DNA of 64,000 bases, taken from assembly GCA_038123275.1 (NCBI GenBank), contig JAYORG010000004.1, forward strand, positions 1-64,000, given 5' to 3'. Both the position numbers and the translations under genes were made by a program. The notes beneath the pieces were generated by a model that was not told where the DNA came from, ran no database searches, and saw nothing but the letters and a program-made list of their open reading frames with translations. Source of the DNA: CAJQHT01 sp038123275 (GTDB taxonomy: Bacteria > Pseudomonadota > Alphaproteobacteria > Rickettsiales > UBA1997). Numbering within the stretch: the first letter of the stretch is position 1; each line of letters begins with the position of its first letter. This document shows, piece by piece, positions 44,042-53,218 of the stretch.

Positions 44042-44449
44042 TTATTTTTTAACTTTTTTGGCAATTATCCTTTTTTTCTTAACAGAAACTTTCTTGTTAA
44101 TTTTATTATGCTTTTCAATCTCGGCTTGTAAATCTTCCTTAGCTAAATCTCCCCTAATTTTTTTAACATCATGCACCTCATGCTCATTGCCATAAATATC
44201 AATTATTGTGGTTTTTTGTAACTCATCTTGTTCTTTTTTAATTGCAATCTGTGCTTCTCTTTTTATCTTTTCTAGACCCAGCTCCTTGCCAGCCTTATTA
44301 ACTTCCTCTCTAGCTTGAGCTACAATATTTTTAGCCTTATAAAAGAGTTTGGTTAAATATTGAGCAATCTTGGGAATATCCTTAGGGTTGGTAACCGAAA
44401 CTAGCAATATAGCTACAATTAAAAATTCTGGAAATGATATACCAAACAT
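44042..44449 (-). CDS. tatB: Sec-independent translocase subunit TatB
   Basis: A 135-residue protein with one N-terminal membrane helix (MFGISFPEFLIVAILLVSVT) ending in NPKDIPKIAQ, then an amphipathic helix and a long Lys-rich tail. This is the TatB pattern (Glu in the helix, longer tail than TatA). tatC is not adjacent. It is one of few genes here with a Shine-Dalgarno-like sequence (AAGGAAG, one base from the ATG). Confidence 0.88.
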   Translation of the reverse strand: MFGISFPEFLIVAILLVSVTNPKDIPKIAQYLTKLFYKAKNIVAQAREEVNKAGKELGLEKIKREAQIAIKKEQDELQKTTIIDIYGNEHEVHDVKKIRGDLAKEDLQAEIEKHNKINKKVSVKKKRIIAKKVKK

Positions 44450-44484
44450 GCTTCCTTAAAATAGATTTCTAGATTTTGCTGAAA

Positions 44485-45249
44485 TTATCCAAACCTACCT
44501 GTTATATAATCTTGGGTTTTTTGTTTTTTAGGGCTAGTAAAAATAACTTTTGTTTTATTGTACTCTTCAATCTTTCCCATATTAAAAAAGGCCGTCATAT
44601 CAGAAACCCTAGCAGCTTGCTGCATTGAGTGGGTTACAATAATTATGGTGAAATTTTCTTTTAACTCATCTATTAATTCCTCAATTTTTGCTGTTGCAAT
44701 AGGATCCAAAGCAGAACAAGGCTCATCCATTAAAATAATTTCTGGCTTTATGGCAATAGTTCTAGCAATGCATAATCTTTGTTGCTGCCCACCCGAAAGG
44801 CCAGTTGCTGGATCTTGCAGCCTGTCTTTAACTTCATCAAATAGCCCTGCTTTTTGTAAACTTGTAACAACTATTTCATCAAGATCTGCCTTATCTTTAA
44901 AAAGACCATGAATTCTTGGACCATATGCTACATTCTCATAAATTGATTTAGGAAAAGGATTGGGCTTTTGAAAAACCATGCCAACTTTAGATCTAAGCAA
45001 AACAACATCTAAATGCTTGTCATAAATATCTTTGCCATCAATAACAATTTCTCCAGAAATTTTGCACCCATCAATAGTGTCATTCATTCTATTTATGCAA
45101 CGCAAAAAGGATGATTTTCCACAGCCTGAGGGGCCTATCAAGGCCGTAACACTATTTTTGGTAAAGCCTAGATTAACATTAAATAATGCCTGCTTTGATC
45201 CGTAAAATAAATCTACTTTTTTGGTCGATATCTTGTGCTTATTAGCCAT
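44485..45249 (-). CDS. pstB: Phosphate ABC transporter ATP-binding protein
   Basis: ATPase of the high-affinity phosphate importer, 254 residues. Walker A is GPSGCGKSS, the motif FLRCINRMNDTIDGCKISG is specific to PstB, the signature is TGLSGGQQQRLCIAR and Walker B is LMDEPCSALDP. The permease genes pstC and pstA and the binding protein pstS are not next to it, so the system is split in this genome. tatB follows 35 bases downstream. Confidence 0.95.
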   Translation of the reverse strand: MANKHKISTKKVDLFYGSKQALFNVNLGFTKNSVTALIGPSGCGKSSFLRCINRMNDTIDGCKISGEIVIDGKDIYDKHLDVVLLRSKVGMVFQKPNPFPKSIYENVAYGPRIHGLFKDKADLDEIVVTSLQKAGLFDEVKDRLQDPATGLSGGQQQRLCIARTIAIKPEIILMDEPCSALDPIATAKIEELIDELKENFTIIIVTHSMQQAARVSDMTAFFNMGKIEEYNKTKVIFTSPKKQKTQDYITGRFG

Positions 45250-45311
45250 ATTTAACTATTTGCTATTTATAAAGATTTTCAAGGTAAAATAATGCACAAA
45301 AAAAGCAAGGA

Positions 45312-45710
45312 TTACTTTGCTTTGGCAATTCTGTCAACCAAACTAATAATACTTAGCCTCAGCTCTTCATCTTCAATTTTATTAAAAACTTTAATTAAGT
45401 TTATTATCTTCTTATTTCTTTTTTTGTCATCATGCTCAACCTTTTCTTCGGCAATAAAATCAAAATTATAATAATCTTTATCAATAACAATATTCTCAAA
45501 AAAACTACTAATAGGCTTATTTAAAACTCGACAAATTTCATATAACCTACTGGCTGATATTTTATTTAACGCGGATTCATATTTTTGAATTTGCTGAAAG
45601 GTCACTCCTATCAACTCGCCAAGTTCATATTGGGTAACATTGCACTGCGCGCGAATTAATCTCAACCTATTAGCCAGGTGAACATCTATTGGATTTGGTT
45701 CTGGAAGCAT
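45312..45710 (-). CDS. XRE-family helix-turn-helix regulator
   Basis: A 132-residue DNA-binding protein. The Cro/C1-type domain occupies residues 12-68 (LRLIRAQCNVTQYELGELIG, TFQQIQKYESALNKISASRL). The C-terminal part is acidic and helical. Proteins of this layout are widespread in Alphaproteobacteria. The start lies inside the end of lnt (41-base overlap in another frame), so it is probably coexpressed with lnt. Confidence 0.88.
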   Translation of the reverse strand: MLPEPNPIDVHLANRLRLIRAQCNVTQYELGELIGVTFQQIQKYESALNKISASRLYEICRVLNKPISSFFENIVIDKDYYNFDFIAEEKVEHDDKKRNKKIINLIKVFNKIEDEELRLSIISLVDRIAKAK

Positions 45711-47265
45711 TTTTATATTTACTTAAAATTAGTGGTAATAACATAAGTATTATTATAAAAGATAAAATCTTTATACCATATGCATCGTATAAAGTTGTTT
45801 CTAATTTTTCTACTAATTTTATATCCATAGCATCAATTTTGTTCAGTGGGATCTTTTTTACTATCCTACCATAAGGATCAATATATGCTGACACACCATT
45901 ATTGGCGGCTCTAACCAAGGGCAAGCCATATTCAATCGCCCTAACTCTTGCCATAGCCAAATGCTGATAAGGACCAGAGCTTCTGCCAAACCAGGCATCA
46001 TTTGTTAAATTAATTAAAAAATCAGGATGTTCCTTATCATTTTTTATTAAATTAGAAAAAATAACCTCATAACAAATCAAAGGATTAAAGCTTGGAATAT
46101 TTTTATTTGGCTTAATGGTTTTAAATTCGTCCCCAGAAGAAAACCCTGTTGAACCATCTGTTATTTTTGAAACAAAAGGGATGTATTTGCCAAAAGGGAT
46201 GTATTCGCCAAAAGGCACCAAATGTCTTTTATCATAAATATCAACGATATTGCCTTTATCATTAACGGTAAAAATACTATTAAAAACCTCATCTACTTTG
46301 CCTTTTAAATTAAAATTAGCCCTTAAGGCACCACTAACCAAAAAACCATTCTTAGGAACGGCCTCTTTAATCATTGAAAGAAGATCTACAGAATGCTCAT
46401 CTATCAAATAAGGGATAGCACTTTCTGACCAAATTAAGTAATTAATGTCTTCATTGTCTTTGAGCGTTGATAAATGAATATTTTTAACAAATGATTTATA
46501 TTTATAACTAGGATCCCATTTATGCTTTTGTTCTATGCTTGGCTGAACTATTCTAACATTACCATTTTTAGCGATAGTTAATTTTGTTGAAGAAATCCTA
46601 AAGCCACCCCAAACAGAAACAGCAACAACCACAAAAATTAGACTAAAAATAATGTAAAAGTTCTTCTTAGAATTATCGCTAAACTTTAGATTATACTGAC
46701 AAATCTCAATTAACATTGCAGGCAAAGTAAACAGCAGAACTGCTAGAAGACTTAATCCATAAATTCCAACTACTGAAGCAATTTGAGATATACTGGTTGA
46801 AAACACCAAAGAATACCCGATCAAATTCCATGGAAAACCACTAAATAAAATTGATCTTAAATATTCAAAGAAGATCCAAAATATACAAAATATTATTATC
46901 TTTTGTAGCTTTTCTAATTTTAAATAATTGGCAACCTTGTTCGTTAATAATGCTACTAAACCAATATAAACTGCTGCTGTGGCTGGAATTAAAGAAACTG
47001 CAAAAGGAATTAACCAACCAAATTTAACTATGTCTACTAAAAGTGAGATAGAAATCCAATAAAAACCAATAACAAAATGCCCAAACCCAAAACTCCAACC
47101 TAGCCAAAATGTCTTTTTTTCACTCTGTTCTTTATCAATTAATAAAAATAATCCACTAAAACCTACTATCGCTAAAGGAAATAAATAGACTGGAGCAAAA
47201 GTAAGGGCTGCGATTGCACCTAAAATAAAAGAAACAAAATATTGGGTTTTAATTAACTTTCTCAT
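45670..47265 (-). CDS. lnt: Apolipoprotein N-acyltransferase
   Basis: Last step of lipoprotein maturation: transfers the third acyl chain to the N-terminal Cys. It has 531 residues with an N-terminal membrane half (FAPVYLFPLAIVGFSGLFLL and others) and a nitrilase-type domain. The catalytic triad is in LIWSESAIPYL (Glu), DKRHLVPFGEYIPF (Lys) and PLICYEVIFSN (Cys). Its 3' end overlaps the XRE regulator. The lipoproteins rlpA, nlpD and the secretin in this window are likely clients. Confidence 0.95.
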   Translation of the reverse strand: MRKLIKTQYFVSFILGAIAALTFAPVYLFPLAIVGFSGLFLLIDKEQSEKKTFWLGWSFGFGHFVIGFYWISISLLVDIVKFGWLIPFAVSLIPATAAVYIGLVALLTNKVANYLKLEKLQKIIIFCIFWIFFEYLRSILFSGFPWNLIGYSLVFSTSISQIASVVGIYGLSLLAVLLFTLPAMLIEICQYNLKFSDNSKKNFYIIFSLIFVVVAVSVWGGFRISSTKLTIAKNGNVRIVQPSIEQKHKWDPSYKYKSFVKNIHLSTLKDNEDINYLIWSESAIPYLIDEHSVDLLSMIKEAVPKNGFLVSGALRANFNLKGKVDEVFNSIFTVNDKGNIVDIYDKRHLVPFGEYIPFGKYIPFVSKITDGSTGFSSGDEFKTIKPNKNIPSFNPLICYEVIFSNLIKNDKEHPDFLINLTNDAWFGRSSGPYQHLAMARVRAIEYGLPLVRAANNGVSAYIDPYGRIVKKIPLNKIDAMDIKLVEKLETTLYDAYGIKILSFIIILMLLPLILSKYKNASRTKSNRCSPG

Positions 47266-47389
47266 ATTGCTTTTTACTAAAAAACTTTCTTCACACTAAC
47301 TGCCTTAGTTATTGCTCAATGGTTAAATTGATTTACATTATAATAATAACATGTTATTGTACTATCACTATACTTACAAGTAATAACTA

Positions 47390-48889
47390 GTGCAAACCAT
47401 GAAAAATAATACCTGCGTAACCATCGCTTATGGCGATGGAATTGGTCCTGAAATAATGGAATCAACCATAAAAATCTTACAAAATGCCGGGGCTAATTTG
47501 CAGTTTAATACCATAGAGGTTGGTGAAGAAATCTATAAAAAAGGCTTTAATTGTGGCATAACTCCCTTGGCCTGGAAAGAATTAGAGTCTAGTAAAATTT
47601 TACTAAAAGCCCCAATTACAACCCCACAAGGAAAAGGATATAAAAGCTTAAATGTAACTTTGAGAAAAAAACTAGGGCTTTATTCCAACATTCGCCCTGT
47701 CACCTCGCTACATCCTTTTGTTAAAACCAACCACCCCAAAATGGATTTAGTAATAATTCGAGAAAATGAAGAAGGCTTATATTTAGGCCTAGAATATAAA
47801 CATACAGACCAATTTCATCAAGCCTTAAAAATTGTCACCAAAGATGGTTGTGAAAAAATAATTAACAATGCCTTTGAATATGCTGTTACTAATAATCGTA
47901 AAAAAATTAGCTGCTTTTCTAAAGATAATATTATGAAAATAACCGATGGTTTATTTCATAAAACTTTTGACGAAATAGCAAAAAACTATCCAGACATTGA
48001 AACTGATCATCATATTATTGATATTGGTACAGCTAGGTTAGCAGATACGCCTGAAGATTTTGATGTTATTGTTACTTTAAATCTATATGGAGACATAATT
48101 TCTGATGTAGCAGCACAAATTGCTGGATCCGTAGGCCTTGCGCCATCAACTAATATTGGCAATGAATATGCTATGTTTGAAGCAATTCATGGCTCAGCAC
48201 CAGATATTGCCGGAAAAAATATAGCCAATCCAACTGGGCTAATTCAAGCTGCCATCATGATGCTAGTTCACATAGGGCAAAATGAAGCTGCTAACAAAAT
48301 TAGAAACGCCTTATTTAAAACCATCGAAGACGGCATACATACTGGAGATATTTATAATAAAAAAACCAGCACTAAAAAAGCTTCAACAACAGAATTTACA
48401 GATGCCCTAATAGAAAGACTGGGCCAAAAACCAAAAAAATTACCTGTGGCTAACTTTGCACAAAAACAAGAAAAAGAAGAAACCACTATTAAGAAAACAA
48501 AGACCGATTCCAAAAAACAACTAATCGGTTTTGACCTATTTATTAACTGGGAAAAAGAATTTGATGACTTAATAAGCTTTATTAACTCTATACAAAATGA
48601 AAAGTTACAAATTAAGAATATCTCTTCTAAAGGGTTAATTATGTGGCCACATATTGATGAATATATGAAGCCAGATTATCCAGGAGGACAAACAATGCTT
48701 AGATTTGTTGCTAAAAACGTTACCGGAAAAGCTAGTAATGAAATAATAAATGATAAGATTAATATATTACATCAAGACATTATTGACATACTAGACATTT
48801 TTGCTAAAAATAAAATTGACTTTATTAAAATAGAAAATCTTCATACCTTTGATGGTATTGCTGGATATAGCGCCGTCCAAGGAGAATAA
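47390..48889 (+). CDS. icd: Isocitrate dehydrogenase, long alphaproteobacterial (Rickettsia) type
   Basis: NADP-dependent oxidative decarboxylation of isocitrate. The N-terminal catalytic part has AYGDGIGPEIM, TTPQGKGYKSLNVTLRKKLG (substrate loop), RENEEGLYLG and the C-terminal catalytic NPTGLIQAAIMML. After about residue 360 an extra domain of 140 residues follows (LIGFDLFINWEKEFDDLISF, ...KIENLHTFDGIAGYSAVQGE), as in Rickettsia and Thermus-type enzymes. An internal Met at 47399 may be the true start. mscS starts 15 bases downstream. Confidence 0.94.
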   Translation: MQTMKNNTCVTIAYGDGIGPEIMESTIKILQNAGANLQFNTIEVGEEIYKKGFNCGITPLAWKELESSKILLKAPITTPQGKGYKSLNVTLRKKLGLYSNIRPVTSLHPFVKTNHPKMDLVIIRENEEGLYLGLEYKHTDQFHQALKIVTKDGCEKIINNAFEYAVTNNRKKISCFSKDNIMKITDGLFHKTFDEIAKNYPDIETDHHIIDIGTARLADTPEDFDVIVTLNLYGDIISDVAAQIAGSVGLAPSTNIGNEYAMFEAIHGSAPDIAGKNIANPTGLIQAAIMMLVHIGQNEAANKIRNALFKTIEDGIHTGDIYNKKTSTKKASTTEFTDALIERLGQKPKKLPVANFAQKQEKEETTIKKTKTDSKKQLIGFDLFINWEKEFDDLISFINSIQNEKLQIKNISSKGLIMWPHIDEYMKPDYPGGQTMLRFVAKNVTGKASNEIINDKINILHQDIIDILDIFAKNKIDFIKIENLHTFDGIAGYSAVQGE

Positions 48890-48903
48890 TAAATGGTATA
48901 AAT

Positions 48904-50181
48904 ATGGGATATACTAACATTTTAAATGCAGCAAAAGAAACTGTAATTCAGCCTGTTTTTTATTGGCAATTACTGTCCATGGCTTCCTGCTTCCTGCTAA
49001 CCTTTGTCTTTTACAAAATTATAAAACATCTTTTATATTTAAAAGTAAAAAACGATAGAGAATTTGAAGAATCTAATCTTAATAAAATAATAGTTAGATA
49101 TATATCTCCATTATTTTTACCTATCTTGACAATCATAATATTGTCTAGTGGCATGTCAGTATTTTCTAAATTTTATATTGAGGCAATTTTATTCTCATCT
49201 CTAATTCAACTTGTTGCCCTATTTTTATTTTTACGTTTTGTAAGGGTGTTTTTTGGCAATAATTTTATTGCCAACTTAGCTGCAATGTTCTTGGTTCCGG
49301 CAGTAATATTAAGCATCTTTGGTTTTTTAGATCCAACAATAAAATATCTTGATGGCTTTGCTTTTACAATCGGAACTATCAGAATTTCTATCTATGCAGT
49401 TATTAAAGCTGCTGTAATTTTATTAATAGTGTTCTGGTTATCAGGATTAATTTCTAGAAAAAGCAAGTCCTATATTAGAAAAAATGACAATATAAAACCC
49501 AACACCAAAGGGGTGCTTAGCAAAATTATTGACATGACAATATATTTTGTTGTCTTTGTTATATTGCTTCGAGTCTTTGGTGTTGACACCACAACCTTTG
49601 CTGTTATGGGTGGTGCCATCGGTGTTGGTATCGGACTTGGTTTGCAAAAAATAGCCTCTAACTTTATTGGCGGCATTATTTTGCTATTTGAAAAATCAGT
49701 AGAAATTGGAGACTTGGTTGAAATTGACAATGGAGTTGCCGGCACTATAACTCACTTTGGAGGTAGATATACCTTACTAGAGACTTTTGATGGCAAAGAG
49801 ATTATGGTTCCAAATGAAGATCTTATTATAAATAAAGTAGTAAATTTAACATATAATAATAATCGTGGCCTTATTGAAATAGAAGTTAAGGTTGCCTACA
49901 ACTCTGATGTCGACAAGGTGCAAGAGGTTATGATTGGCATTGCTAAAGAACATCCAAAGTGCCTGCTTTACCCCTCTCCAGAAGTTTATATAACTGAATT
50001 TGAAGAATATGGAATTAATCTAGTTATGCATTTTTGGATCAACAATGTATCTGATGGTAGAATGGGGCCAAAAAGTGAAGTAATGTCTCAAATATTAAAG
50101 AAATTTAGAGAACATAAAATTGTTATTCCACTTCCTCAAAGAGACTTAAACTTTAGCAAGGCTGTTGCCATTAAGAAATAA
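48904..50181 (+). CDS. mscS: MscS-family mechanosensitive channel
   Basis: A 425-residue channel with several N-terminal membrane segments and the pore helix signature MGGAIGVGIGLGLQKIASNF, preceded by VFGVDTTTFAV. The beta domain contains FEKSVEIGDLVEIDN and the C-terminal part FWINNVSDGRMGPKSEVMSQ. It releases solutes under hypo-osmotic shock. The order icd-mscS-eamA with 15- and 18-base gaps indicates one operon. Confidence 0.92.
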   Translation: MGYTNILNAAKETVIQPVFYWQLLSMASCFLLTFVFYKIIKHLLYLKVKNDREFEESNLNKIIVRYISPLFLPILTIIILSSGMSVFSKFYIEAILFSSLIQLVALFLFLRFVRVFFGNNFIANLAAMFLVPAVILSIFGFLDPTIKYLDGFAFTIGTIRISIYAVIKAAVILLIVFWLSGLISRKSKSYIRKNDNIKPNTKGVLSKIIDMTIYFVVFVILLRVFGVDTTTFAVMGGAIGVGIGLGLQKIASNFIGGIILLFEKSVEIGDLVEIDNGVAGTITHFGGRYTLLETFDGKEIMVPNEDLIINKVVNLTYNNNRGLIEIEVKVAYNSDVDKVQEVMIGIAKEHPKCLLYPSPEVYITEFEEYGINLVMHFWINNVSDGRMGPKSEVMSQILKKFREHKIVIPLPQRDLNFSKAVAIKK

Positions 50182-50198
50182 CTAAAAATCCAAACAGC

Positions 50199-51125
50199 AT
50201 GAAGATCTTATGTAACAAGCTTCTATCAAATAACTCCGTGCTTGGAGCCTTCTTAGTGATCTTGGCAACTTTACTACTTTCATTTAGATCAATTCTGGTA
50301 AAATTAGCCTATATTGAAGAAATTGCTGTAATGGATTTATTTTACTATCGCTTTCTTTTTACCTTGCCGTTATTGCTAGGTTTTTCTTTTTATAAAAAGA
50401 AAAAAGAGCTTTTTACTACTATAATTAACAAAAAAATTGCCGTTAACTGTATATTGGCAGGTTTCTTTGGTTACTATTTAGCTACATTGTCAGATTTCTA
50501 CTCTCTAACATTAATTGATGCCAATATTAACAGAATTATATTATATACATTTCCTGCTTATGTTTTGATATTAAATTCAATTATTGAAAGAAAACTTCCT
50601 CAAACTAGAGATATATTCTTTTTTATTTTAGTGCAAATTGGTTTATTCTTCGTTTTAGGAGGATTTAACCTATCTTTAACATCAGCTAATAAAATAGGGG
50701 CTGCCTTGGCTCTATGCGCTGCCATTAGCTATTCTATATATATTATTATTAATCAGCAAACTGGCAAAAAGACTGGTAGTATCTTATTTACTACTTATGC
50801 AGTAATGTTTTCCTTTATATTTATAAATATTCATTTCTTTGCTGTTTTTGACCCTAAAAATAGTCATATTATTTCAAATAAAGGCTTTGTAATCATAGTA
50901 ATAATGGCAATATTTTGTACATTCATGCCTTTATTGCTAATTGCTGAGGGAATTAAGAGAATAGGAGCATCCAGATTTGCATTACTTAATACCTCTGGTC
51001 CTGTAATGACTGTATTTTTCTGCTACATAATTTTAGGAGAAACAATGTCATATCAACAAATTACTGGCTCTATTTTGATAATAGGAGTTTTATATCTTTC
51101 CGAGAAGATTAAAAAAAAGCCGTAA
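50199..51125 (+). CDS. DMT-superfamily transporter (EamA domains)
   Basis: A 308-residue protein with ten predicted membrane helices arranged as two EamA repeats. Typical motifs are LLLSFRSILVKLAYIEEIAV in the first half and ALLNTSGPVMTVFFCYIILG with GEGM-like LGETMS in the second. Such proteins export metabolites; some rickettsial members carry S-adenosylmethionine. The substrate cannot be told from sequence. Confidence 0.88.
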   Translation: MKILCNKLLSNNSVLGAFLVILATLLLSFRSILVKLAYIEEIAVMDLFYYRFLFTLPLLLGFSFYKKKKELFTTIINKKIAVNCILAGFFGYYLATLSDFYSLTLIDANINRIILYTFPAYVLILNSIIERKLPQTRDIFFFILVQIGLFFVLGGFNLSLTSANKIGAALALCAAISYSIYIIINQQTGKKTGSILFTTYAVMFSFIFINIHFFAVFDPKNSHIISNKGFVIIVIMAIFCTFMPLLLIAEGIKRIGASRFALLNTSGPVMTVFFCYIILGETMSYQQITGSILIIGVLYLSEKIKKKP

Positions 51126-51137
51126 GACAAGACTCCA

Positions 51138-51412
51138 CTACTCATTTTTAATAAGACTGGAAAAAGCCATAGCCCCTATATAAAACATCCCTGCCACCGC
51201 CGCAACAAAATATTGTGTTGCAATTATAGCAATGGCTGCTGTGCCAATTGCACCATTTTAATAACCTTTGCAACAGATCTTCTTGGCTCTTTAATATTAT
51301 AGGCTTGAATTATAGTATTTTTATTAATTTTACTTAAAGTCTCTTGGTCAGACACCTTTATCCAACTTGTGTTCCCTTCAATCTTATCGGTCACTATGCC
51401 TTTGCCAATTTA
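51138..51412 (-). pseudogene. Frameshifted remnant of a small envelope protein
   Basis: On the minus strand one frame reads GKGIVTDKIEGNTSWIKVSD to AYNIKEPRRSVAKVIK, then the next frame continues GAIGTAAIAIIATQYFVAAV to a stop at 51138-51140 (AMAFSSLIKNE). Joined, it looks like an OB-fold-like stretch plus a hydrophobic tail. No start codon is found upstream, so it is a broken gene. It fills the gap between the EamA and yidC genes. Confidence 0.5.
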
Positions 51413-51439
51413 TAATAAGTCATCCTCTGCTTAGATCCA

Positions 51440-53185
51440 TTAATCACTAGACTCAACTTTCTTAGTGATAATATATTGTTGTGTAATTGACAATATATTG
51501 TTCCAAGTCCAGTAAATAAGAAGGCCTGCTGGGAAGGCGGCAAAGATAAAGATTAGTATAAATGGCAACATTTTCATAACTTTAGCTTGAGTTGGGTCGC
51601 TAACTTTTGGCCCTAATTTTTGCTGCAAAATCATCGTTAAGCCCATTAAAATTGGCCAAATTCCAATCATGAATATGCCACCATTAATATCAAAGGGCAA
51701 TAAACCAAATAGATTAAACATTGAGGTTGGGTCTGGAGCGGATAAATCTTTTATCCAACCATAAAATGGCTGATGACGCATGTCAATTGTTGTAAACAAC
51801 ACCTTATAAAGAGAGAAAAATACTGGAATTTGAATTAACATAGGTAAGCATCCAGAAGCTGGGTTTACCTTTTCTCTTTTATAAAGCTCCATTATATCTT
51901 TATTCATCTGCATCTTATTATCTTTGTTATTCTTTCTTATTTCTTCAATGTTTGGATGCAGTTTTTTAATCTTAGCCATAGCTCTATATGACTTTGCAGC
52001 CAAAGGTAGCATAGCTGCCTTGACCACGACTGTTATTGCCAAAATTGCCAAACCATAATTACCAAATAGACTGTTAAAAAACTTTAAAATAAAGAAAAAT
52101 GGCTTAGTTAAAAAATAGTACCAACCAAAATCAACAGCACGATCAAATAAAGCTATGTCATATTCTTTGGCATAATTATCAAGCAAAGTGACTTCTTTAG
52201 CACCAGCAAATAATTTATGTCCTAGCTCTAACTTCTCTCCATCTGCCATCATTATTTCGCTTCCAACAAACCCAACATTATAAATTTGACCATTATCATT
52301 TTCTCTTCTGCTAAAAATAGCATCCACAGGATTATTGTCAGGAATTATTGCAGCTAACCAATATTTATCTGTTAAACCAAGCCAAGTCTTTTTTGATTTA
52401 AATTTCTGGTTATTTTCATCTTCTAAATCTCCATACTGCATTTCTGTTAGAATACCATCAAAAACCCCTATTGGCCCTTCATGCAAGATATAGTTTGACC
52501 TTGGATCTTCAGGTAACAACCTGTTAACTCTGCCATATGAAGAAACCTCTATTATTTTTCCCGATAGATTTTCAATTCTTTTTACAATATGAAACATATA
52601 TTCTTCATCCATAGAAATATCCATGGAAAACAAAATATTTTGCTTACTTTTCCAAAATAATGTTACGCTTTTTTCTGGGCTTAAATTGCTGTCTTTGCTT
52701 TTCCAAATAGTATTTGCATCTGGCAATTGCAATGATTTATTAGAACTAACCCAACCAAAATCAGCAAAATATCTTTCCTTGCTATTAACCGGAGCAAATA
52801 AGGTTACGTTGTCTGAATCTTCATCTATAGAATTTTTATACTCATTTAAATGCAAATTATCAAACTTTGCTCCTTTTAGATTGATTGAACCTGTTAACTT
52901 ATTACTTGTTATTCCAATTCTATGCTCAACGCTCTCTTTTAATGCCTGACTTTTATCAACTAGAATCCTCTTTGGACTGGGTTTTGACAAAATAGGAGAC
53001 CCTTCCTTTGGTTCTCTAATTTCCTCAACATCTACTTGCAGAACTTCCTCTTTTTGTGTTTGCAAAGCAGCTTCTTGCTGTCTTTTAAACTCTTCCATTC
53101 TTGGCTTTTCGTAAAACCATGTCCATCCTATTAAAATTACCGCCGACAAAAGTGTGGCCAATAAAATATTACTATTATTTTGCAT
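51440..53185 (-). CDS. yidC: Membrane protein insertase YidC
   Basis: Inserts and folds inner-membrane proteins, alone or with SecYEG. It has 581 residues: N-terminal membrane helix (LLATLLSAVILIGWTWFYEK), a large periplasmic domain, then the conserved core beginning FFNSLFGNYGLAILAITVVV, with the hydrophilic groove region NPASGCLPMLIQIPVFFSLY and MTMILQQKLGP-like LTMILQQKLGPKVSDPTQAK. The C-terminus is basic. The usual neighbours rpmH and rnpA are absent here. Confidence 0.96.
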   Translation of the reverse strand: MQNNSNILLATLLSAVILIGWTWFYEKPRMEEFKRQQEAALQTQKEEVLQVDVEEIREPKEGSPILSKPSPKRILVDKSQALKESVEHRIGITSNKLTGSINLKGAKFDNLHLNEYKNSIDEDSDNVTLFAPVNSKERYFADFGWVSSNKSLQLPDANTIWKSKDSNLSPEKSVTLFWKSKQNILFSMDISMDEEYMFHIVKRIENLSGKIIEVSSYGRVNRLLPEDPRSNYILHEGPIGVFDGILTEMQYGDLEDENNQKFKSKKTWLGLTDKYWLAAIIPDNNPVDAIFSRRENDNGQIYNVGFVGSEIMMADGEKLELGHKLFAGAKEVTLLDNYAKEYDIALFDRAVDFGWYYFLTKPFFFILKFFNSLFGNYGLAILAITVVVKAAMLPLAAKSYRAMAKIKKLHPNIEEIRKNNKDNKMQMNKDIMELYKREKVNPASGCLPMLIQIPVFFSLYKVLFTTIDMRHQPFYGWIKDLSAPDPTSMFNLFGLLPFDINGGIFMIGIWPILMGLTMILQQKLGPKVSDPTQAKVMKMLPFILIFIFAAFPAGLLIYWTWNNILSITQQYIITKKVESSD

Positions 53186-53218
53186 TTGTTAAAAAATTTA
53201 TTAAAATATTACCTATTC

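Noticed and set aside
44033..44056. Palindrome AAACAAG...CTTGTTT as a tatB terminator
   Set aside because: The T run is on the plus strand and overlaps the end of tatB; on the tatB strand the run is weak.
46180..46225. Near-duplicate DNA (AAAAGGGATGTATT) inside lnt
   Set aside because: It encodes the normal Lnt loop with two Tyr-Ile-Pro-Phe stretches; not a mobile or variable repeat.
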